Shown here: positions 24,721 through 34,377 of the stretch, piece after piece | Numbering within the stretch: position 1 is the first letter of the stretch | Layout of the letters: every line of letters begins with the position of its first letter | Origin: Marinomonas profundimaris | Lineage (GTDB): Bacteria > Pseudomonadota > Gammaproteobacteria > Pseudomonadales > Marinomonadaceae | Length of the DNA: 64,000 nt | Assembly: GCF_000508165.1 (NCBI RefSeq) | Contig: NZ_AYOZ01000060.1 | Coordinates: forward strand, 1 to 64,000 | Reading direction: 5' to 3' | The notes under the pieces: generated by a model | The model's database searches: none | Seen by the model: only the letters and a program-made list of their open reading frames with translations | What the model was told of the DNA's origin: nothing | Position numbers and translations under genes: made by a program

Positions 24721-24768
24721 AAAACCACTTATTGAATCAACCTTAAGCCTAAACAAGTAAGTGGTTTT
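24721..24768 (-). terminator. Inverted repeat between pyrF and comEA
   Basis: AAAACCACTTA (24721-24731) pairs with TAAGTGGTTTT (24758-24768) across a 26-base loop, directly after the end of pyrF on the minus strand. The A/T-rich flanks and position fit a weak terminator. Confidence 0.5.
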
Positions 24769-24814
24769 AGAGTAAAAGTTTTTTTCTTAGACTTCAACAC
24801 TCATTACGAGCAAT

Positions 24815-25522
24815 TTATGATGCTATACCTAAATCTCGATTTACCTGAGTCAGTACTGCAATGGGGTCAATCGCTTGTGTAATAGGACGCCCCATCACAA
24901 GATAATGACTACCAGCCGCCATGGCTTCTGCAGGTGTCATAATACGTTTTTGATCACCTTGATCTGAACCTGCAGGACGAATCCCCGGCGTAACAAGCAC
25001 AAAATCCTTCCCAAGATCTTTAGACAGCATACTGGATTCTTGCGCAGAACAAACCACGCCATCCATACCTGACGACTTCGCCAACGCAGCAAGACGCTTA
25101 ACATGCTGTTCAGGTGTGGCATCAATACCAATCTCGATAAGGTCGGATTGATCCATACTGGTAAGCACGGTGACAGCAATCAACAATGTTTTGTTATCAG
25201 GCAATGTCTGTAACGCATTAGCAGATGCTTCCATCATACGACGTCCGCCAGTGGCATGAACATTGACCATCCATACCCCCGCTTTTGCCGCTACACTGAC
25301 AGCATTCGCGACCGTATTTGGAATATCATGAAATTTAAGATCCAGAAAAATGTCAAAACCTAATTGATGCAACTCATCTAAAATAACAGGACCCGCTGTC
25401 GTAAACAGCTCTTTGCCGACTTTGACTCGGCATTGGCTCGGGTCTAATCGTTTCGCCATATCAATGGATTGCGCCATAGTTGGGTAATCTAGGGCAACCA
25501 CTATAGGGGATTGGCAGCTCAT
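24815..25522 (-). CDS. pyrF: Orotidine-5'-phosphate decarboxylase
   Basis: Catalyses the last step of UMP synthesis, decarboxylating OMP. 235 residues with the full family signature: VALDYP at the N-terminus, then the catalytic DLKFHDIPNTV (Asp-x-Lys...Asp, about 60-70), and VTPGIRPAGSDQGDQKR near the C-terminus binding the phosphate. GAGGA precedes the ATG. It lies downstream of lapB on the same strand with 56 bases between, in the lapA-lapB-pyrF order common in gammaproteobacteria. Confidence 0.97.
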   Translation of the reverse strand: MSCQSPIVVALDYPTMAQSIDMAKRLDPSQCRVKVGKELFTTAGPVILDELHQLGFDIFLDLKFHDIPNTVANAVSVAAKAGVWMVNVHATGGRRMMEASANALQTLPDNKTLLIAVTVLTSMDQSDLIEIGIDATPEQHVKRLAALAKSSGMDGVVCSAQESSMLSKDLGKDFVLVTPGIRPAGSDQGDQKRIMTPAEAMAAGSHYLVMGRPITQAIDPIAVLTQVNRDLGIAS

Positions 25523-25578
25523 TCAGTGTCCTCTTTCTTTCAGTTTTTTATCGATTAATGTATACAGTTAAATTGGCG

Positions 25579-26757
25579 CTATTCGCCTTCTAAACCATGA
25601 ATCGGTTTCACAACACCCCAGTTTTTACAACTTGGACATTGCCAATGCAATTGATGACCAGAGAAACCACATTGGCGGCATTGGAATTTGTGTTTAGCTT
25701 GTACAAGCTGGTCAATCAGCTCAAACAGAACCACCAAGTGCTGCTGGTTATAACCTTGCGAATCCGCAAGCTGCAAGCTAATTAACTCTTTAAAACCTTT
25801 AATGGTTGGGTGCAATCTTAGCTGCTCAACCAAAAACATTTCAGCGTAGTCTTTGTCCGTTTCCATGTAATGCTGAACAAGCGCCATAATCAATGTAGTT
25901 GATGGTTTTTTGTGGTTGTGCTCTTGCAAAAATTTAATATAACCACTGCTGCCCCAAACTTTTTGGTAGCACTCTTTCAACTTGGGAATAATAACCGAAA
26001 TAAACTCTGGGTCTTGATCCGCCGCGTGCTTCAGCTCTTTAATCGCATCACGATAACGACGCTGACTGTTTAATACATCGGCCGCACCGATACTAGCGCG
26101 AACACAACTAGCATCCACATCTAACGCCAATTTATAATGTTGAAAAGCAGGTTTCCATTGTTCTTTTTTTTGTAGCTCTTGCGCCATCTCACAATGAAAA
26201 TGCGCCAAACGTTTGATTTCTTTTTTTGTCGGGGTTTCTTTGATCAATTCTGAACCAATTTGAATCGCTTTATCCCAGCTCTGTTCAAACTCATAAAGGT
26301 CTACCAACAACGTCAAAATTTTTGGCTGAAATTCACTTTTTCTTGATGTTGACGCCATGTTGAGCAACAGACGTCCGGCTCTATCCAACAATCCCGCCGA
26401 CATAAAATCGCTAGCAAGTTCAAGCTGAACCATACGCATTTCACGTTGAGATATCTCAGGACGAGCAAGGAGATTTTGATGGATATTGATGGCTTTTTGA
26501 ATTTCACCTTTCTTGCGAAACAGGTTTCCCAACGTTAAGTGAATATCAAAAGTATCGGAATTGACTTCTAGAGAATCAACAAAGGCATCAATCGCCTCAG
26601 AATGTTGATCATTCAGTAAATGATTAAGGCCGCGAAAATAATCGGTAGGAATGCTTTTTTTTGTTTGTTTATTTTTCTTAGCCGGACTTTTACGGCCCAT
26701 TGCCCAGCCAACAAAGAGCGCGACAAAAAGAACAACAAACAACCCAATTTCGGTCAA
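25579..26757 (-). CDS. lapB: Lipopolysaccharide assembly protein LapB
   Basis: 392 residues (E. coli LapB/YciM 389). An N-terminal membrane anchor (VVLFVALFVGWAMGRK) is followed by about nine TPR repeats facing the cytoplasm (AIDAFVDSLEVNSDTFDIHL and so on), and a C-terminal rubredoxin-type zinc site CRQCGF...CPSCKNWG. LapB tunes LPS synthesis by directing LpxC to the FtsH protease, in interplay with LapC/YejM. It follows lapA by 5 bases, forming an operon. Confidence 0.95.
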   Translation of the reverse strand: MTEIGLFVVLFVALFVGWAMGRKSPAKKNKQTKKSIPTDYFRGLNHLLNDQHSEAIDAFVDSLEVNSDTFDIHLTLGNLFRKKGEIQKAINIHQNLLARPEISQREMRMVQLELASDFMSAGLLDRAGRLLLNMASTSRKSEFQPKILTLLVDLYEFEQSWDKAIQIGSELIKETPTKKEIKRLAHFHCEMAQELQKKEQWKPAFQHYKLALDVDASCVRASIGAADVLNSQRRYRDAIKELKHAADQDPEFISVIIPKLKECYQKVWGSSGYIKFLQEHNHKKPSTTLIMALVQHYMETDKDYAEMFLVEQLRLHPTIKGFKELISLQLADSQGYNQQHLVVLFELIDQLVQAKHKFQCRQCGFSGHQLHWQCPSCKNWGVVKPIHGLEGE

Positions 26758-26762
26758 CGCAA

Positions 26763-27086
26763 CTACTCCTTCCCTACAGAAAGCTCTTTAGTAATAGAAG
26801 CTTTGCGTAAGGTGTCCACTTCATCGCGTGCTTTTTCATATTTTCGTGTTAACACCCTAATTTGTCTCTCGCTACGCAAATAAGCGATGGCGCTTATGAG
26901 CAAAGCCACACACGCTCCGACCGTGAAAGACAATATAATATAGAGGGCGACACTCAATTCTGGCCCTTGCCAAAAGACAAGGTCAAGCGGGATAAGCTGT
27001 GGATTTCGGATAGCAAAAAACACACCGACGGCGAGAAAGAAAATAATAAGAATCGTGTAGAGAACTCTTTTCAGCCATTTAAGCAT
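26763..27086 (-). CDS. lapA: LapA-domain inner-membrane protein
   Basis: 107 residues from the ATG at 27086, preceded by GGTAGG; a TTG 18 bases upstream is less likely. Two membrane spans (VLYTILIIFFLAVGVFFAI and ALYIILSFTVGACVALLISA) around a short loop NPQLIPLDLVFWQGPE match the LapA (YciS, DUF1049) family, followed by a coiled cytoplasmic tail. LapA acts with LapB in LPS biogenesis. In E. coli the pair is followed by pyrF, as here. Confidence 0.92.
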   Translation of the reverse strand: MLKWLKRVLYTILIIFFLAVGVFFAIRNPQLIPLDLVFWQGPELSVALYIILSFTVGACVALLISAIAYLRSERQIRVLTRKYEKARDEVDTLRKASITKELSVGKE

Positions 27087-27160
27087 AAAACAACCTACCA
27101 ACAATAGAATGGCGATATTATGCCGTGATAGCTCAAAAAATTCGAGGCATAAGACGTAAA

Positions 27161-27466
27161 TTAGTTAAGTTCATTTATCTCTTCATCAGGCAAATTGACC
27201 AACTCTCTCAATTCTTTACCTGGTTTAAAATGGGGTACATATTTCGCACTTAATTCAACAGACTCTCCTGTTTTAGGATTTCTGCCTATTCTAGGTGCTC
27301 GATAATGTAGAGAAAAACTACCAAAGCCTCTTATCTCAATGCGTTCACCATTCGCCAAAGAATCAGACATATGCTCTAGCATTGCCTTGATTGCTTGCTC
27401 GACATCCTTTACCGGCAAATGGGATTGCTGATCGATTAGCAGCTCTATCAGCTCAGATTTTGTCAT
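27161..27466 (-). CDS. ihfB: Integration host factor subunit beta
   Basis: 101-residue histone-like DNA-bending protein that pairs with IhfA. Features: [18 protein letters not shown] helical dimer interface, [14 protein letters not shown] core, and the arm GRNPKTGE with the intercalating Pro. IHF supports replication, transcription and site-specific recombination and is a likely host partner for the integrases in the left part of this window (inference). It is followed by lapA after 56 bases, the usual rpsA-ihfB-lapA order; rpsA itself is absent here. It diverges from ppa. Confidence 0.96.
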   Translation of the reverse strand: MTKSELIELLIDQQSHLPVKDVEQAIKAMLEHMSDSLANGERIEIRGFGSFSLHYRAPRIGRNPKTGESVELSAKYVPHFKPGKELRELVNLPDEEINELN

Positions 27467-27674
27467 TACTGTCCTCGCGACTATATTTTGACCACAATGT
27501 AAGACTAGCTAAATTCAGAAAGAAAGCAATAAGTTAACGCGGTTTAGGGTCATTTTTACGCATTTTATTCTATTGTGATAGCGAATATTACGAATGGATG
27601 CCTTCCACAACTAGCATAGAAGCAGTCTAGCTTTTATAATATTGCCCATATTTAACACACTGGAAGAAACAATC

Positions 27675-28205
27675 ATGAGCTATAGCAAAATCCCAGCGGG
27701 CAAAGATGCTCCAAATGACATCAATGTAATTATCGAAATCCCAGCACAAGCAAATCCAGTAAAATACGAAGTCGATAAAGACATGGACGCTCTTATTGTA
27801 GATCGTTTCATGACCGCGCCGATGTTTTACCCAGCAAACTACGGTTATGTGAACCACACTTTAGCCGATGATGGCGACCCAGTTGATGTATTGGTTATTA
27901 CGCCATACCCAGTGGTGCCTGGTTCTGTGATTCGTTGCCGCCCTGTTGGCGTTTTAAACATGTCTGACGAAGCCGGTATGGACGCAAAATTGGTTGCCGT
28001 TCCTCATGAAAAATTGAGCAAAGAATACGGGCACATCCAAGACGTAAACGACATCCCACAATTACTACGCGATCAAATTGAACACTTCTTCGAAAACTAC
28101 AAAACCCTTGAAAAAGGCAAATGGGTGAAAGTTGAAGGTTGGGCGAACGCAGAAGAAGCCAAAAAAGCCATCGTTGAAGGCATCGAAGCTTACAACGCGC
28201 TTTAA
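27675..28205 (+). CDS. ppa: Inorganic pyrophosphatase
   Basis: Family I soluble pyrophosphatase of 176 residues that hydrolyses PPi to 2 Pi. The metal-binding core [10 protein letters not shown] (family signature D-x-D-P-x-D) is intact, with [14 protein letters not shown] and [13 protein letters not shown] matching the fold. The ATG at 27675 follows GGAAG at good spacing; in-frame upstream codons do not. Monocistronic, ending at the strong terminator at 28264-28293. Confidence 0.97.
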   Translation: MSYSKIPAGKDAPNDINVIIEIPAQANPVKYEVDKDMDALIVDRFMTAPMFYPANYGYVNHTLADDGDPVDVLVITPYPVVPGSVIRCRPVGVLNMSDEAGMDAKLVAVPHEKLSKEYGHIQDVNDIPQLLRDQIEHFFENYKTLEKGKWVKVEGWANAEEAKKAIVEGIEAYNAL

Positions 28206-28263
28206 GACTATTATAAATACGCATTGCTTCGGCAATACGTTTTTATCTATTTATTGAAGACAT

Positions 28264-28293
28264 AAAAAAACCGATCCTAGGATCGGTTTTTTT
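28264..28293. terminator. Bidirectional terminator, ppa/trxB
   Basis: A-run, perfect 16-base palindrome CCGATCCTAGGATCGG (28271-28286), T-run. It lies between convergent ppa and trxB, serving both. Confidence 0.9.
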
Positions 28294-28324
28294 GTTTAGC
28301 ACGTTATTTAATTTGCGCGATACA

Positions 28325-29332
<1,008 letters not shown>

Positions 29333-29434
29333 TTAAAAATGCTGTCATGAATTCTAACGAATATCTGATGAAATTCTTAGAGAAAAATATTAATTACTAA
29401 AATAGGGACTATCTATCAGTTTTCAAGCGCCTCT

Positions 29435-30184
29435 TTATTTATCGAGTGCACAAGCGGTACATTCTGGGTCTTTCGTTAAACGCATTTCACGCCAGCGCCC
29501 CTCAAAACCATCAAACAGTTTTAAAACGCCATGCTGAACGTCACCACAACCACTTGCCAACTTTAACGCTTCCAGCGCTTGAAACACGCCCAACAATCCA
29601 ACAACCGGCGCCATAATGCCATTTTCATTGCAGCTTAGTTGCTGATCCGACAGCGATGGATAAAGGCATTCGTAGCACGGCGTTGATTTTTTATGGTACA
29701 AAAAACTTACTAACTGCCCTTCCCAACGAATGGCGGCAGCACTAACCAACGGCTTCTTTGACAATAGGCAAGCACGATTAATCGCTTGCCTCGTCGTAAA
29801 GTTATCCGTGCAATCCAATACGACATCGGCATTTTCTACCGCCATCGATAACGCATCATCAGACAACCTATGCGGGACAGTCTTAACAATGATGGCCGAA
29901 TTTTTGTGGGCTATCTGCTCCGCCGCCGCAATCACTTTATTCAATCCAATCTGACTTTCGTCATAAAGAACCTGCCTAGGAAGATTACTACTTTCTAACC
30001 GGTCATCATCGACCAAGGTAAGAAAACCCACTCCAGACGTTGCCAAATAAGTTGCCGCAATATTTCCAAGACCGCCGAGACCGATGATTAGAATGTTGGC
30101 TTGGGCAAACTTCAATTGTCCTTCAACATCAAAATTCGGCAATAATAACTGACGACTGTATCTATCTAGCTCTAATTCGTTCAT
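29435..30184 (-). CDS. moeB: HesA/MoeB/ThiF-family adenylyltransferase
   Basis: 249-residue E1-like enzyme. The nucleotide loop is IIGLGGLGNIAATYLA, VDDDRLESSNLPRQVLY holds the ATP-binding Asp/Arg, DCTDNFTTR is the family signature, and CYECLY with CTAC near the C-terminus are the zinc cysteines. Most likely MoeB, activating the C-terminal Gly of MoaD for molybdopterin synthesis; ThiF for thiamin is the alternative because the two differ little. No thi or moa gene is adjacent. The ATG at 30184 has AAGG close upstream; a GTG lies 6 bases earlier. Diverges from gsk. Confidence 0.87.
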   Translation of the reverse strand: MNELELDRYSRQLLLPNFDVEGQLKFAQANILIIGLGGLGNIAATYLATSGVGFLTLVDDDRLESSNLPRQVLYDESQIGLNKVIAAAEQIAHKNSAIIVKTVPHRLSDDALSMAVENADVVLDCTDNFTTRQAINRACLLSKKPLVSAAAIRWEGQLVSFLYHKKSTPCYECLYPSLSDQQLSCNENGIMAPVVGLLGVFQALEALKLASGCGDVQHGVLKLFDGFEGRWREMRLTKDPECTACALDK

Positions 30185-30272
30185 TTTCACCTTACTTTCT
30201 TTGAGTTCATCCTGCCCGAGTGGTCAATTCTTTGATAAAATGGATTTATTATCCTTCCCACGAGCACTTATC

Positions 30273-31571
30273 ATGAAATTTCCCGGCAGACGCAAACTTA
30301 AACATTATTTTCCAGTGTCTCAACCAAAACCCGTTTTGCCTACCTCGGAAGTACGACCCGATAAAGACACTTATATCGTTGGATTGGATGAAACCATTGT
30401 GGATGTCGTGGCGCATGTTTCTGATCAATTTCTAGAGACATTTAACATCCAAAAAGGCTTGTCTAACCTCGTCGACTCCGACACCGCTTCGGCGATTTTC
30501 AGCGAACTCACGGCACAAGAATGTATCTCAGACCATTTTGCCGGCGGCACGATTGGCAACACTATTCATAATTATTCTGTGTTAGCAGACGACAAATCCG
30601 TTTTGCTGGGCGTTATGTCTGCCAACATCACATTAGGATCGCCAGCTTATCATTATATCTGCCACACCAGCAGCAAAGTCGACATGAATCACCTTCAAGG
30701 CGTTCCCGGCGACATCGGTCATGGCATTACGTTGATTACGCCTGACGGTGAACGAACCTTCGCCATCGCACCTGGTGACATGGACGAACTCAATACAGAC
30801 CACATCCCTGAAAATATTATTGCTGGCGGAGCAGCATTGGTCACTTGCGCTTACCCACTCAGACATCAAGGGAAACCAATCAAGCAAGCGATGATAAAAG
30901 CACTACAGTACGCTCACGAACATCATGTGCCAACGGTTCTGACATTGGGGACAAAACACCTTGTAGAAGAACACAGAGAAGAGCTGCTTGGATTAATAAA
31001 AGACTATGTGAACGTGCTCGCTATGAACGAACTCGAAGCTGAGGCGCTTACAGGCATTTCTGATCCGCTTAAAGCCGCTGAGGCAATTCTTGATTATGTC
31101 GATATTGTGTTACTCACCGCGGGACCAGATGGCATGTACCTCTGTGGACATACTGACGACAGCCTAAAACGTGAAACGACAAACCCCATCAAATCCGGTG
31201 GTTTGGCTGACTTTAATCGCTGGGAGTTCAGTCGTCCAATGCTACGAGACGCGTGTAAAAATCCCATCAAAGTATTTTCCCACATCGATCCATACATGGG
31301 CGGGCCAGAAAAAATCCGCAACACTAATGGCGCAGGCGATGGCGCGCTATCGGCTTTATTGCATGATATTTCTGCAAACCACTTTCACAAAGACACTATT
31401 CCAAACTCGAGCAAGCACTCAGCGCCTTTCCTTGCCTACTCGTCGTTCGCACAAATCTGTAAATACTCCAATCGTGTGAGTTATGAAATACTGGCTCAAA
31501 ACGCGTCACGTTTATCGAAAGGATTGCCAGAGCGAGAAGACAGCCTAGAAGAAGCCTACTGGGAACGATAA
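30273..31571 (+). CDS. gsk: Inosine-guanosine kinase
   Basis: 432-residue ribokinase/PfkB-family enzyme that phosphorylates inosine and guanosine in purine salvage. It is strongly similar to E. coli Gsk along its length: the MKFPGRRKLKHYFPV start, FAGGTIGNTIHNYSVLADDK in the substrate region, and NTNGAGDGALSALLHD with the catalytic Asp. The start at 30273 is chosen because the N-terminal match begins there; the frame is open 72 bases further upstream. Ends at a hairpin terminator at 31593. Confidence 0.95.
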   Translation: MKFPGRRKLKHYFPVSQPKPVLPTSEVRPDKDTYIVGLDETIVDVVAHVSDQFLETFNIQKGLSNLVDSDTASAIFSELTAQECISDHFAGGTIGNTIHNYSVLADDKSVLLGVMSANITLGSPAYHYICHTSSKVDMNHLQGVPGDIGHGITLITPDGERTFAIAPGDMDELNTDHIPENIIAGGAALVTCAYPLRHQGKPIKQAMIKALQYAHEHHVPTVLTLGTKHLVEEHREELLGLIKDYVNVLAMNELEAEALTGISDPLKAAEAILDYVDIVLLTAGPDGMYLCGHTDDSLKRETTNPIKSGGLADFNRWEFSRPMLRDACKNPIKVFSHIDPYMGGPEKIRNTNGAGDGALSALLHDISANHFHKDTIPNSSKHSAPFLAYSSFAQICKYSNRVSYEILAQNASRLSKGLPEREDSLEEAYWER

Positions 31572-31592
31572 GCAAAACTATATTTTAGACAC

Positions 31593-31622
31593 AAAAAAAC
31601 CATGCTCTGCATGGTTTTTTTT
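31593..31622. terminator. Terminator between gsk and cheW
   Basis: ACCATGC/GCATGGT stem with TCT loop, flanked by an A-run and a T-run of eight or more; lies between convergent genes and can work on both strands. Confidence 0.88.
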
Positions 31623-31654
31623 ACTCTAATTAAAACGCCAATCAGAAGTCGGTA

Positions 31655-32164
31655 TTAATTCATTGCCTCAATTCCAAGCGCTTCATTTCGTTCGAACATA
31701 CGATTAAGCTCAAGCAAAATGACCAACTCTTCTTCTTTTTGGTAAACACCTTGAATAAACATCAATGCTTCATCATTACCAACGCTTGGGCTTTGCTCAA
31801 TCTCACCTTGGTATAAATAAAACACTTCTTGAACCGCATCTACAAGCAAGCCAACTTGTTCGCCATCATGTTCAATAATAATAATTCGAGTGTCATCACT
31901 AATCGTGCACTCAGGCAAACTAAAGCGAACGCGAGTATCCACCACAGTAACAACGTTACCACGTAAATTAACAATGCCTAATACGTAACCTGGCGCACCT
32001 GGAACGGGGGCAATTTCGCTATAACGCAGCACTTCTTTAATCTGCATGACGTTAATCCCGTAGGTTTCGTCAATAAGCTTAAACGTAAGATACTGCAACA
32101 ACTCGCCTTTGTTCGTTTCAGATAAGGCTTTACCATTTTCTTTAATAGACGCTAATTCAGACAT
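31655..32164 (-). CDS. cheW: CheW-domain chemotaxis coupling protein
   Basis: 169 residues, a single CheW domain (ELLQYLTFKLIDETYGINVM, PGYVLGIVNLRGNVVTVVD). CheW links chemoreceptors to the kinase CheA in the signalling array. It stands alone without cheA, receptors or flagellar genes in the window, so it is a stand-alone or additional copy; a separate main chemotaxis operon probably exists elsewhere. The acidic C-terminal tail ends GIEAMN. Confidence 0.92.
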   Translation of the reverse strand: MSELASIKENGKALSETNKGELLQYLTFKLIDETYGINVMQIKEVLRYSEIAPVPGAPGYVLGIVNLRGNVVTVVDTRVRFSLPECTISDDTRIIIIEHDGEQVGLLVDAVQEVFYLYQGEIEQSPSVGNDEALMFIQGVYQKEEELVILLELNRMFERNEALGIEAMN

Positions 32165-32269
32165 GGCTCACATCCGTATTTAATTTAATTAGAGTAATGT
32201 AGAACTCATCGCAAGTTTTGTCTAGCTTAAACAAATCGCGATGAGTCTACGAGCAAAATTAAGTAACAA

Positions 32270-33133
32270 TTAGTTGTCTTGTTGTATCCCAACAATTGTC
32301 CAATTTGCATTGGCGTCAGACATATTCTTCTCTAAATGCCAAATTTCATTGCTGTCTGATGTCTCATCGCCTTCTTTAATCCAGCCAGAGAACTGAAGTG
32401 AAATAGAGGCAGTGGTGCCAATAACCTCACCACGAACGATCTCAACCATCAAAGAAACCACTTCTGTACGAGGCTTGTTATCACCGTGTGTTGCACGTTC
32501 AGCAACCAACAAGTTGTAAAGCTCAGGGCTAACATAATCTAAGATTTCATCAAAATTATTGTCATCCCATGCTTTTTGCAATGTGATGTAATGGTTTTTT
32601 GCTTCCTCAACAAACGCCTGCTCATTAAAGCCTTCAGGAAGTTGAATTTCTGGCTGACCACCAAAACCACTGATTCCAGTCATTGGCGTAGGCTGAACAT
32701 GTTCATGGTTACCAGCCGCTTCACGAAACATACCATTCGTGCCAGCTTCTGCCGCAGCACGACGTTTCGGTGCGATAAAGAATTTGTAAACCAAGAAACC
32801 GACCAAGGCAAATAACAAGATATCGCCAAAAGAAATACCAGAAAACGCACCACTACCGAACAAAGTCGCAAACAGGCCGCCGACCAATAATCCACCTAAC
32901 AAACCACCACCTAAGCCACCTAGAAAACCAGGTTTCTTAGCGCCAGTGCTTGCTGCAGAATTAGTCGCTTTACTGGTTCCTGCTGTTGCACTTTTTGGCT
33001 TAGAGATCGAAAAACTTTTCCCGAAACTTTTACCACCGCCAAATTTTGCTTTTGCTTCTAGGTCTGCGCTATAACCACCCACACCTACAGCTAAAACAAA
33101 CGCCATCAATATAGCATATACTGTTGTTTTCAA
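32270..33133 (-). CDS. Tim44-like domain protein
   Basis: 287 residues. An N-terminal signal peptide (YAILMAFVLAVGVGGYSA) is followed by a Ser/Lys/Thr-rich linker, a Gly-rich hydrophobic stretch with a membrane span (GDILLFALVGFLVYKFFIAP), and a C-terminal Tim44/TIM44-like domain (NEQAFVEEAKNHYITLQKAW ... SDANANWTIVGIQQ). Similar proteins are widespread in proteobacteria and not well understood; an envelope or membrane role is likely. The start codon is TTG with GGAG 7 bases upstream. It lies 13 bases after trpS on the same strand, so may be co-transcribed. Confidence 0.85.
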   Translation of the reverse strand: MKTTVYAILMAFVLAVGVGGYSADLEAKAKFGGGKSFGKSFSISKPKSATAGTSKATNSAASTGAKKPGFLGGLGGGLLGGLLVGGLFATLFGSGAFSGISFGDILLFALVGFLVYKFFIAPKRRAAAEAGTNGMFREAAGNHEHVQPTPMTGISGFGGQPEIQLPEGFNEQAFVEEAKNHYITLQKAWDDNNFDEILDYVSPELYNLLVAERATHGDNKPRTEVVSLMVEIVRGEVIGTTASISLQFSGWIKEGDETSDSNEIWHLEKNMSDANANWTIVGIQQDN

Positions 33134-33146
33134 AGGTTTTCTCCGA

Positions 33147-34154
33147 TTATTTAAAATTAACTAGACCAACGGCACTGCGTAAGTCTGAAATCATTCCTCG
33201 TGCACGAGCTCGCGCTTTTTCAGCACCAGCCTGTAACACTTCTTCTACATGAGCAGGGTTTGCCATCAACTCAAGATACTTTTCACGAGGCTCACTTAGT
33301 TGACCATTAACCAAGGCAAAAAGTTCCTTCTTCGCTTCACCCCATGCAATACCATCGGCAAAGTTCTGACGCATCTGCGCGGTTTGCTCTGGTGTGGCAA
33401 AGGCTTGATAAATTTCAAACACTGTCGAGTCACTCGGATCTTTCGCTTCGCCTGGCTCTAAAAGATTGGTTTTGATCTTATTGATGCCTTTTTGAAGTTT
33501 TTTCTCGGTATCAAACAATGGAATCGTATTGTTGTAACTCTTACTCATTTTGCGGCCGTCTAAGCCTTTCAGAATAGACCCTTCTTCACCCACTACCGCT
33601 TCTGGCAAGACAAAATGCTCACCAAACAAATGATTGAAGCGACCCGCAATATCGCGCGCCATTTCAATGTGTTGAATTTGATCTCGGCCCACTGGCACTT
33701 TATGCGCATTAAACGCCAAAATATCCGCCGCCATTAAAACAGGGTAACAAAACAACCCCATCGTGATGCCAAAATCAGGGTCTTGGTCATTCGCAAGATT
33801 TTCATCCACCGCACCTTTGTAAGCGTGCGCGCGATTCATTAGACCTTTTGACGTCACGCACGTCAGCAGCCAATTCAATTCTGCAATTTCAGGAATATCA
33901 GACTGACGGTAAAAAGTTGCTTTATCAGTGTCTAGTCCACACGCCAGCCACGTCGCTGCGATTTCTAATCGAGACTGTTTCACGCGCTCAGGATCCTGAC
34001 ATTTGATCAACGCATGATAGTCAGCAAGGAAGAAGTAAGACTCCGTATTGTCTTGACGGCTTGCTTCTATTGCAGGACGAATGGCGCCAACATAATTTCC
34101 CAAATGTGGTGTGCCTGTGGTGGTAACACCGGTTAAAACAATTTCTTTTGCCAT
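33147..34154 (-). CDS. trpS: Tryptophanyl-tRNA synthetase
   Basis: 335-residue class I aminoacyl-tRNA synthetase charging tRNA-Trp. The HIGH-like motif is [10 protein letters not shown] near residue 15 and the KMSKS loop [13 protein letters not shown] lies around residue 200, with [17 protein letters not shown] between. The size is typical. About 220 bases upstream hold no gene I can see. It starts with ATG and is followed by the Tim44-like gene. Confidence 0.96.
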   Translation of the reverse strand: MAKEIVLTGVTTTGTPHLGNYVGAIRPAIEASRQDNTESYFFLADYHALIKCQDPERVKQSRLEIAATWLACGLDTDKATFYRQSDIPEIAELNWLLTCVTSKGLMNRAHAYKGAVDENLANDQDPDFGITMGLFCYPVLMAADILAFNAHKVPVGRDQIQHIEMARDIAGRFNHLFGEHFVLPEAVVGEEGSILKGLDGRKMSKSYNNTIPLFDTEKKLQKGINKIKTNLLEPGEAKDPSDSTVFEIYQAFATPEQTAQMRQNFADGIAWGEAKKELFALVNGQLSEPREKYLELMANPAHVEEVLQAGAEKARARARGMISDLRSAVGLVNFK

Positions 34155-34377
34155 TGCTACTACTCTTTCCTACTTAACAGTGTATCGAGAATTAATGTAT
34201 CGAAAATTCGTATGTCGATCATATTCAAATGCCGCTTACCCTACCATAAAAAAACCACGCCAAGAATTGTAATAAGACGATTATTTAATGTGATGTTTTA
34301 TAAGCGATTTTGAAGAGTAACCTCATAGTGGCGACAAATACGCCAATATCAAGCATTCAGCGCAAACCAAAGCAGTG